Of a stretch of DNA of 64,000 nucleotides, positions 57,379-64,000 are shown one piece after another; within the stretch, counting starts at the first letter, position 1, and each line of letters begins with the position of its first letter. Source of the stretch: Ottelia alismoides (lineage: Eukaryota > Streptophyta > Magnoliopsida > Alismatales > Hydrocharitaceae); assembly GCA_037367405.1 (NCBI GenBank), contig JAZKJV010002323.1, positions 496,001-560,000 on the forward strand, in the 5' to 3' direction. A program made the position numbers and the translations under genes. The notes under the pieces are model-generated. The model saw only the letters and a list, made by a program, of their open reading frames with translations. It searched no databases and had not been told where the DNA came from.

Positions 57379-60292
57379 GGTGTTCATTCTGAGAGAGTTT
57401 TTGTCTTTCCTCATTCTGATGTACCTCGGAACAATGTTGTGAATAAAGGAAAAGGTTTAGTTTACTCTGGTCCCACTGTGGTGCTTGATGTATGTGTGGA
57501 TCCGGCCGTCGAGCCGTCTAGACCTATTCCTAATCCTTCATCTGAGAAGGACCTTGTGATCCCCTTCCCTAGAGCCCTTCTGATGGGGAAGGGGAAGAAA
57601 AAAGAAAAAGATCCAAAAAAGAGAGAGCAGGAGGAGTTCAGCCAGAGCATGATTGACTGATTCCATATACAGCTGACCCTTCAAGAGGCTTTGCAGCACA
57701 TCCCCCTTCTTCAGCGTTCTTTGAGAGACAAGACTACAGTCAGGAGGAGGAGGAGAAACCACCATTCAGAGATTCATGTGCTGACGAAAGCCACGTGTTT
57801 CGCGATCCAAAACCGTCTGCCGGCCAAGAGGCCAGATTCAGGAGCCCCATATGTCAGATGTCATATCAGAGAGCAGAGGTTCGACCGGACTCTACTATAT
57901 AGCGGATCGTCTATCAACCTCCTTCCGGCAGCCCTTCTGGACCGCTTCGAGTTGGGCACTCTTAGACAGAGCAAGACAGTCCTTCAGTTTGTTGATCGAT
58001 CTGTCAAGAGACCGAAGGGGTTGTTGCGAGACGTTGTCGTCACTATTCAGGGCCTGCAATTCCCCATGGACTTCGTAGTGTTGGACATGGAGATCCCTGA
58101 TTTAGTGGCCGATACCCCCATCATCCTCGGTCGTCCATTCTTGGCCACAGCCAAGGCGGTGACTGACCATGATAGCGGGAAGGTATACTTTCGCGTCGAG
58201 GGCGAGAGTGTACAAATAGAGACGGCCGAGGACTACAGAGCCAGAGACAGAGCATGCTCAGAGACCAGTACAGATACAGAGCAGCTGACAGATGCTGGGC
58301 TAGACATCCACCAGGACTGTGATTTTGTGATCACAGACGATGACGCAGCATGGGCAGACCCCGCAGCACAGGCCATCCTCTCATTTCCAGACACCGGTGA
58401 TGCCGAGTTGATAGCAGAGGAGAGCTTGGAGAGCACAGCCCTGGTCTAGGATACTTCAGTGGCAGCAGAGCTGGTTCTCGACTGCGACACGATTTCTAGT
58501 GATGGTGGTACTGAGGCCACCTTGTGTGACGGTGGTATTGATGCCACCTTGTTTGATGCAGATCCCTCAGATTCAGAGTCTGATTGGGCAGATTGCGAGG
58601 ATCAGATGCCAGACCTGAGTTCCACAGAGCCTACAGCTGAGGAGGAGGTAGATGCCGAGCAGATCAGAGACAGTTCACTTGAGCAGCCTTCTCCAGATCC
58701 AGTTTGCGAGAGTTCGTTTTCATTCTCCCAGGCAGATTTGGCAGCATACACGCATCTTCTTCCGAAGCCAGATTTGCTAGCACCCAGTTGTCCAGAGCTG
58801 AAGCCACTCCCTACTTCGCTGAAGTATCGATTCCTTGTGGGCGAGCCTGAGATGTACCCAGTCATCATCTCCGCCGATCTGACTGGAGAACAAGAATCTC
58901 GTTTGATGGGGGTTCTTGAAAAGAACCGCAAGGCAATCGGATGGAGTGTAGCAGATCTCCATGGGATTAGTCCAGCGTTGTGCTCCCACCATATCTATCT
59001 CGAGGAGGGGGCAAAGCCGTCGCGTGAGTTCCAGCGGCGGCTGAACCCCAACCTGAGAGAGGTCGTCATGAAGGAAATCTCAAAATGGTGGAGTGCAGAT
59101 TTTATTTATCCCATTTCCGACTCCAAGTGGGTCAGCCCCTTACATGTGGTGCCCAAGAAGACGGGCATCACGACTGTGATCAGTGAGTCGGGAGAGGAGA
59201 TTGCTACACGAGTACCCACCTCTTGGCGGGTCTGTGTTGACTACAGGAGACTCAACCAGGCCACCAAGAAGGACCATTTCCCCTGCCTTTTATTGACCAG
59301 ATCATTGAGAGACTGGCAGGGAAGAGCCATTACTGTTTCCTGGATGGGTACTCGGGCTACAACCAGGTGGCCATCGCTCTTGAGGATCAGGAGAAGACCA
59401 CCTTTACCTGTCCCTTCGGCACATATGCCTTTCGACGCATGCCATTTGGGCTATGCAATGCCCCTGCGACTTTCAGAGATGCATGTTGTCGATCTTTTCG
59501 GACATGGTAGGGGAGTGTTTGGAGGTCTTCATGGACGATTTCTCGGTCTACGGCGACGGATTTGACTCCTGTCTTGACTGCCTAGACCGGTTACTCCAGC
59601 GATGTATAGAGGTCCATTTGGCGCTTTCTTGGGAGAAGAGTCACTTCATGGTGACTCAAGGGACGGTGCTTGGCCATATCATCTCCAACAGGGGCATGGA
59701 GGTTGATCCGACCAAGGTTGATGTCATTAGAAAACTCGCACCGCCGTCCAATTTGAGGCAGCTACGGTCATTCCTGGGGCACGTTGGTTTCTATCGGAGA
59801 TTCATTCATGATTTCAGCAAGATTGCCCGGCCGTTAACTGACCTCTTGACGAAAGACACCGAGTTCCTTGTCGATGACAAGTGTCTCTCGTCCTTTGCGA
59901 CTCTCCAGCAGTGTGTTATTGAGGCTCCTGTTCTCCAGCCATCCGATTGGTCTCTCCCATTCGAGATCATGACGGATGCCTCCGATTTTGCCGTGGGGGC
60001 CGTGCTGGGACAGAGAAGGGATGGAGTCCCCTTTGCTATCCACTACGCTAGCCGCACATTGGATTTCGCGCAGCGGAATTATACCGTCACTGAGAAGGAG
60101 ATGCTAGCCGTAGTGTTCGCCCTAGATAAGTTCAGATCTTACATCATTGGATCTAGAGTGACCTTGTACACTGATCACACCGCCATCCGATACCTCATGG
60201 CAAAGAAGGATGCCAAGGCCAGACTTACTAGATGGATCCTTCTACTCTAGGAGTTCGACATTGAGATCAAGGATAAGCCTGGAGTCAAGAAT

Positions 60293-61684
60293 GTGGTGGC
60301 GGATCATCTCTCCCGTTTAGAGCAGCCTGAGGAGTCTGAGCAGATTGATCCCATTTGTGAGACCTTCCTAGATGAGGCGATCCTTGCTATCGCCTCACTC
60401 CCGTGGTATGCCGATATTGTGAACTTTCTCGTTGTTGGGAAAGTCCCACAAGATTGGCCCAGGCAGAGGCTTGAGACCTTCCTCGCGAAGGCCAAGTCCT
60501 ACCACTGGGAGGATCCCATCCTTTACCACGAAGGAGGGGATAGCGTCTGGCGTCAGTGCATTCCTCAGGAGGAGCACCATAGCGTCCTCACTTACTGCCA
60601 CAAGCTTGAGGCAGGAGGACATCATTCTGGAAGGAGAACGGCACAGAAGGTGCTCCAATCCGGCTTGTGGTGGCCTACCCTCTTCAAGGACTCTGATGAG
60701 TTCGTGAAGAGGTGTACTGACTGTCAGAGGATGGGCACTTGTGGACAACGTGATATGATGCCGATGCAGCCCATTCACTTCTGTGAGGTTTTTGACGCAT
60801 GGGGCATCGATTTCATGGGTCCATTCCCTAAGAGTCAGGGATTTGAGTACATTCTGTTGGCTGTTGACTATGTTAGTCGTTGGGTTGAGGCTATCCCCGC
60901 CCGAGCCGCTGATGCGAGGACAGTTTGCAGATTTTTGAGGAAGCACATCATCACGCGGTTCGGGGTCCCTCGAGTTTTGATTTCAGATGGGGGGTCTCAT
61001 TTCATCAACGACCAGGTGAAGGCCCTTGCTAGCGAGTTCGGTATAGACCATCGTGTTGCTACACCTTACCATCCACAGATGAATGGTCTAGCCGAGGTGT
61101 TGAACAGGGAGATCAAGACTATATTGCAGAAAGTCGTCCGCCCAGACCGAAAGGATTGGTCACAGCTTTTGGACTCGGTCTTGTGGGCATATAGGACGTC
61201 TTTCAAGACACCATTGGGCACATCTCCCTTTCGCCTCGTATATGGCAAGCCGTGCCATTTACCTGTTGAGCTGAGGCACATGTCACTTTGGGCAGTTACT
61301 GATATACTTATGGATCCAGATGGTGTAGGAGACCAGAGGAGGGCAGAGTTAGCAGCCCTGGAGGAGCTTAGAGATATCGCCTTCTCAAACAGCCTACAGT
61401 ATAAGGAGAGAGTGAAGGCGTGGCATGATTCTCATATCAGCTACAAGCATTTTGAGCCTGGTCAGAGAGTATGGCTGTTTGATGCGAGGCTTCCTTTATT
61501 TCCAGGGAAGCTACAGAGCAAGTGGAAGGTACCCTACTTGGTGAGAAAGGTACACGACAACGGTAGCATTGATATATCTGAGTTGTCTTCTGAGAGTACC
61601 TTTCGAGTGAACGGCCAGCGGCTCAAGCCATTTCTAGATCATGAGCCGCAGGTCGTTGATCTTGCCCCTATTCATTTTGCGTGA
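60293..61684 (+). pseudogene. Open integrase segment, element C
   Basis: This segment of about 460 residues is uninterrupted after the TAG at 60248. It holds the end of RNase H, the HHCC finger ([10 protein letters not shown] to CTDCQRMG), the DDE core ([24 protein letters not shown]) and the C-terminal module. That module reads WKVPY where B has WKGPY, and the core has YHPQMNG where A and B have YHPQTNG. It is part of the gag-pol pseudogene and has no start of its own. Confidence 0.88.
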
Positions 61685-61815
61685 GATGAGGTCTTTGACT
61701 CACATCTAATGCATTTCACGCCTGAGTTTCACTGATCTTCTGCCTTGTATAGATCCAGATGTCTATATCACTACATTCTTTAGTCCCACATCCCTTTCTT
61801 CATCTTTTGATTATG

Positions 61816-62162
61816 CTATACTTAGGGAGCACTTTACCCTAAGTATGGGGGGATGTGAGACCTTTGGGTATTTCTTTTGTTTCTGTCTACCCCTGATTTT
61901 GCTGCCTATACTTAGGGATATTTTACCCTAAATATAGGGGGGGTAGACCCTGTACATTCTCCGCTCGGTTTTCCCTTCGTATGCAGCCTGCTATACTTAG
62001 GATTACTTGATCCTAAGTATAGGGGGAAAAGCCGAGAGTCTCTTGATATTCATTCGTCCTTGTATATAGCCTTCCTTTTCACTTCCCTATACCTAGCACG
62101 AGTTATGTCTTCTTCATCGCTCTTGACTCTGAGGACATCGTTCGAGCTAAGTATAGGGGGGG
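61816..62162 (+). repeat. Post-pol hairpin series (element C)
   Basis: Units lie at 61816-61852, 61906-61939, 61991-62026 and 62147-62162, matching A and B in order and spacing. Unit 1 has a perfect CTATACTTAGGG/CCCTAAGTAT stem here, better than in A. Confidence 0.85.
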
Positions 62163-62849
62163 TGTATATATTTCATATATACTTTAGCCATAACTCGTAC
62201 TTTGTGTGAGTGTGTTAATAAATAAAATGGCTAAAATCCCTAAAAATCACAAAAATTAAAAATTTTTCATGTACATAAACATTCTTTTATTTGCACATAA
62301 ATAGCTAGTGTACAAATTATTTTTGTAAAAATGATTTCAAAAATCTTTTGTGTAAAGCTTGTGTAAATATTTTCTTATCAAAATTATGTATATAGTACAA
62401 AATTTTTCCAAAATGTTTTGAAAATCAAAAGTTTGCAAAAATTTTGTATAAATGTGTGTAAATACTTTTTGCAAAACTTACACTTCATGCATCATCCATT
62501 CATGATTTCAAAACATTTTTCAAAAATTTTGCATGTTTGTAAAAATTTGTGTAAATAGCATCTTTTGTACATATGTATATAGTTTTTCTGGATGATAGTT
62601 GACATTTAAACTAGCCTGGAATCAAATTGAGAAATGGAGCTTGATTAAGATCTTAATCCACCTAACTTCTAAGAGGAACCTTATAGGGCTTAGGTTTAAG
62701 GTTTTTCAGGTCCATGGTGACTTAATTCTTTGAGTCCACTAGGCATATCACATGTCATCTCAATGAGCCAAAGTAGAGCACTTAACAACAACACATGACT
62801 CATATAGACAATGGCTTTACTTGGACACCAGCACTATGCATCGAGCTCT

Positions 62850-63257
62850 CTACGGATGAGGTGGTGAGGAGGCAGTCTTCCTTGACTTGGGATAGCATAT
62901 GAGGGTAGTACTTCTAGGCGGAACCTCTCTTCTTCTTTTAGTGAAGGAAGTGCGTCTCAACTTGGTCTGGTTGCCATGAGGTCTAACGACGGGAGTTGTG
63001 GGTTGCAATAAAGCTTCAAAAGAGGGATAGTCTACTGGCTCAAGAGGAAAAACTCCTTGTATATATGCTGCACATATATATGTTGTATAGATGCACTTGA
63101 AAAAAATGCAAAAAGAAAATAACTCCAAAAAAGTGGTGGGTCTGATAGAAAATGATAATCCCACTGGAGTATGTATATAGAGTGCAATAAGCAAAGCTTG
63201 AGTTTCACGATTCACCTTATGTAGCTTGCAGCAGGGAGACTTGGCTACACTGGTCAA
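62850..63257 (-). CDS. Conserved antisense ORF 2 (element C)
   Basis: This 135-residue frame matches the B counterpart along its length, including QGVFPLEPVDYPSFEALLQP and the basic C-terminus. It has no ATG at the open 5' end. Function is unknown. Confidence 0.3.
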   Translation of the reverse strand: MTSVAKSPCCKLHKVNRETQALLIALYIHTPVGLSFSIRPTTFLELFSFCIFFKCIYTTYICAAYIQGVFPLEPVDYPSFEALLQPTTPVVRPHGNQTKLRRTSFTKRRREVPPRSTTLICYPKSRKTASSPPHP

Positions 63258-63387
63258 GCTCCCAAGGGTACATGGCTACACTGTCCTTGACCCATTCTCT
63301 TCTTCCTCCTCTTCTTGAGCCGGTTGAACTTGAACTTAGAAGGGAATACCTCGCTCCTCGAGGAAAGAGTGGCCAGATTGAGGTCAT
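63217..63387 (-). CDS. Conserved antisense small ORF 1 (element C)
   Basis: This 56-residue ATG frame starts MTSIWPLFPRGARYSLLSSS and stops a few codons earlier than in A and B, at a TAA (63219-63217). The start and the serine/arginine-rich middle are kept. It is uncertain as a gene. Confidence 0.28.
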   Translation of the reverse strand: MTSIWPLFPRGARYSLLSSSSTGSRRGGRREWVKDSVAMYPWELDQCSQVSLLQAT

Positions 63388-63756
63388 AGAGTTATCTTGT
63401 TGGGGAGGGTTGTCAAGTTGCCATTTCTGAGGTGGAGAGCTTAGGCCTCACATTCACAGGACATGAAAAGATTCATGGTCTTCAGGGTTTGTGTTTGATG
63501 ACTTGTTCTGATCTGGAGCATTGAGGAGTCTTGGTTATAGATTAGTGGAACTTAGAGGCTGTTGAGTTTTAAGCTTAAGTCAAAATAAGGTTCCGACACA
63601 TTAATAATCCAAAGATCTGATTGAGCTCCATACTTTAATTTAATGAAGGCAAGTTTAATAATCAACCTTGATCCATGTACATTCTCTTTTTCTTTTTTCT
63701 TTCTTTCTTTTTCACTTCTTTTTCAAATAAGTGCTTGCTAAGGGACTAGCAAAGTT

Positions 63757-63769
63757 AAGTATAGGGGGA
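63757..63769 (+). other. Polypurine tract, element C
   Basis: AAGTATAGGGGGA lies directly before the 3' LTR; the last base differs from A and D. Confidence 0.85.
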
Positions 63770-64000
63770 TGATGAATACTCATTCATCACTCTTTATTCT
63801 TATATTTTAGCTACAAAAACCTTTGCAAATGCATGTATATAGTTGTAAATATAAATAATTACCAAAAGCATGCATTGTGTAAAAAGTAATAATTAGCATG
63901 TTTTTGTGAAAAAATAAAAGAATAAAGATCAAAAAGAAAAAGAGGGAAATATTTAGAATAAATATTGAGCAACCTAACCCAAGGGAGGGCTCAGCATGGG
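63770..64000 (+). repeat. 3' LTR of element C, first 231 bases
   Basis: TGATGAATACTC begins the LTR, which is cut by the window end. It matches 22971-23201 with two differences, and it shares C-specific variants (for example TGCATGTATATAGTTG) that A lacks. Confidence 0.93.

Larger units (their letters stand above)
54839..61684 (+). pseudogene. Broken gag-pol polyprotein gene of element C
   Basis: The gene has the same domain order as in A and B. Stops replace sense codons at 54863, 55835, 56887, 58447 and 60248 (all TAG where homologues have CAG) and at 55238 and 57658 (TGA). One-base deletions lie near 55874, 59280 and 59471. The protease active-site Asp is changed to Tyr (TAT at 57898-57900, giving YSGS), so the protease would be dead. 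RT keeps FMDD (59528-59539). The integrase part is open. The Gag core lies around 55440-55900 and the HPGFRWG motif near 56540. The start at 54839 is the MMGRRSLR start shared with A and B. Confidence 0.92.
62163..63756. other. Post-pol spacer of element C
   Basis: The spacer is collinear with 14204-15753 of A. There is no sense env-like frame. It holds the antisense frames and a pyrimidine run (about 63685-63720) before the polypurine tract. Confidence 0.7.
22971..64000 (+). mobile_element. Element C: Athila-type LTR retrotransposon, split by B and cut by the window end
   Basis: C starts with TGATGAATAC at 22971. Its 5' LTR is split at 25062/51795 by element B. The rest follows in order: LTR end at 53329, primer site (53333-53350), leader, broken gag-pol (54839-61684), hairpin series, antisense frames, polypurine tract and the first 231 bases of the 3' LTR (63770-64000). 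The visible 231 bases of the two LTRs differ at two positions. The left target-site copy would be CTATT (22966-22970); its partner lies outside the window. Confidence 0.92.

Overview
The window looks like intergenic heterochromatin of a flowering plant, built almost entirely of LTR retrotransposons. I see no host gene, rRNA, tRNA or CRISPR array. The main elements are long Ty3/gypsy retrotransposons that I place in the Athila lineage. The reasons are the Gag core followed by a conserved HPGFRWG-type motif, one long Gag-Pol frame in the order Gag, protease, RT, RNase H, integrase, a primer-binding site matching the 3' end of tRNA-Asp, and very long LTRs of about 3.65 kb. I cannot name the species.

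Layout. Bases 1-1675 and 19436 to about 20640 are the two halves of an older, unclassified LTR-like locus split by element A (1676-19435, plus strand; target site GTAGT/GTAGA). About 20640-21960 is AT-rich and unassigned. A broken Ty1/copia pol (about 21960-22970, plus) was hit by element C (22971 to beyond 64000, plus strand, 3' LTR cut by the window end). Inside the 5' LTR of C lies element B (25063-51789, minus strand; perfect target-site duplication GGGGT). Inside B lies element D (30390-39336, minus strand; perfect duplication CTCGT). The insertion order is therefore copia, then C, then B, then D. LTR-pair similarity read by eye agrees: D is youngest (about 16 substitutions in 2.9 kb), and B and A are older.

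A, B and C each have the same plan: 5' LTR, tRNA-Asp primer site, leader of about 1.5 kb, one gag-pol frame of about 2290 codons, a post-pol region of about 2 kb with no env-like frame, a polypurine tract and the 3' LTR. All three gag-pol frames are broken, mostly by CAG-to-TAG changes; B is closest to intact (two stops and one frameshift). D has no coding sequence. It keeps the primer site, leader blocks, post-pol hairpins and polypurine tract, so it is probably mobilised by proteins from Athila relatives.

Three features are not explained by ordinary annotation. (1) Eight short hairpins with covarying stems lie inside gag-pol, flanking the protease, at the same places in all three copies. 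(2) A series of hairpins after pol each carries a copy of the polypurine-tract sequence AAGTATAGGGGGG, and it is kept in the non-coding element D. (3) Every complete LTR, and the first part of C's 5' LTR, contains a putative GT-AG intron of about 300 nt. A pair of antisense reading frames is also shared by the three coding copies.
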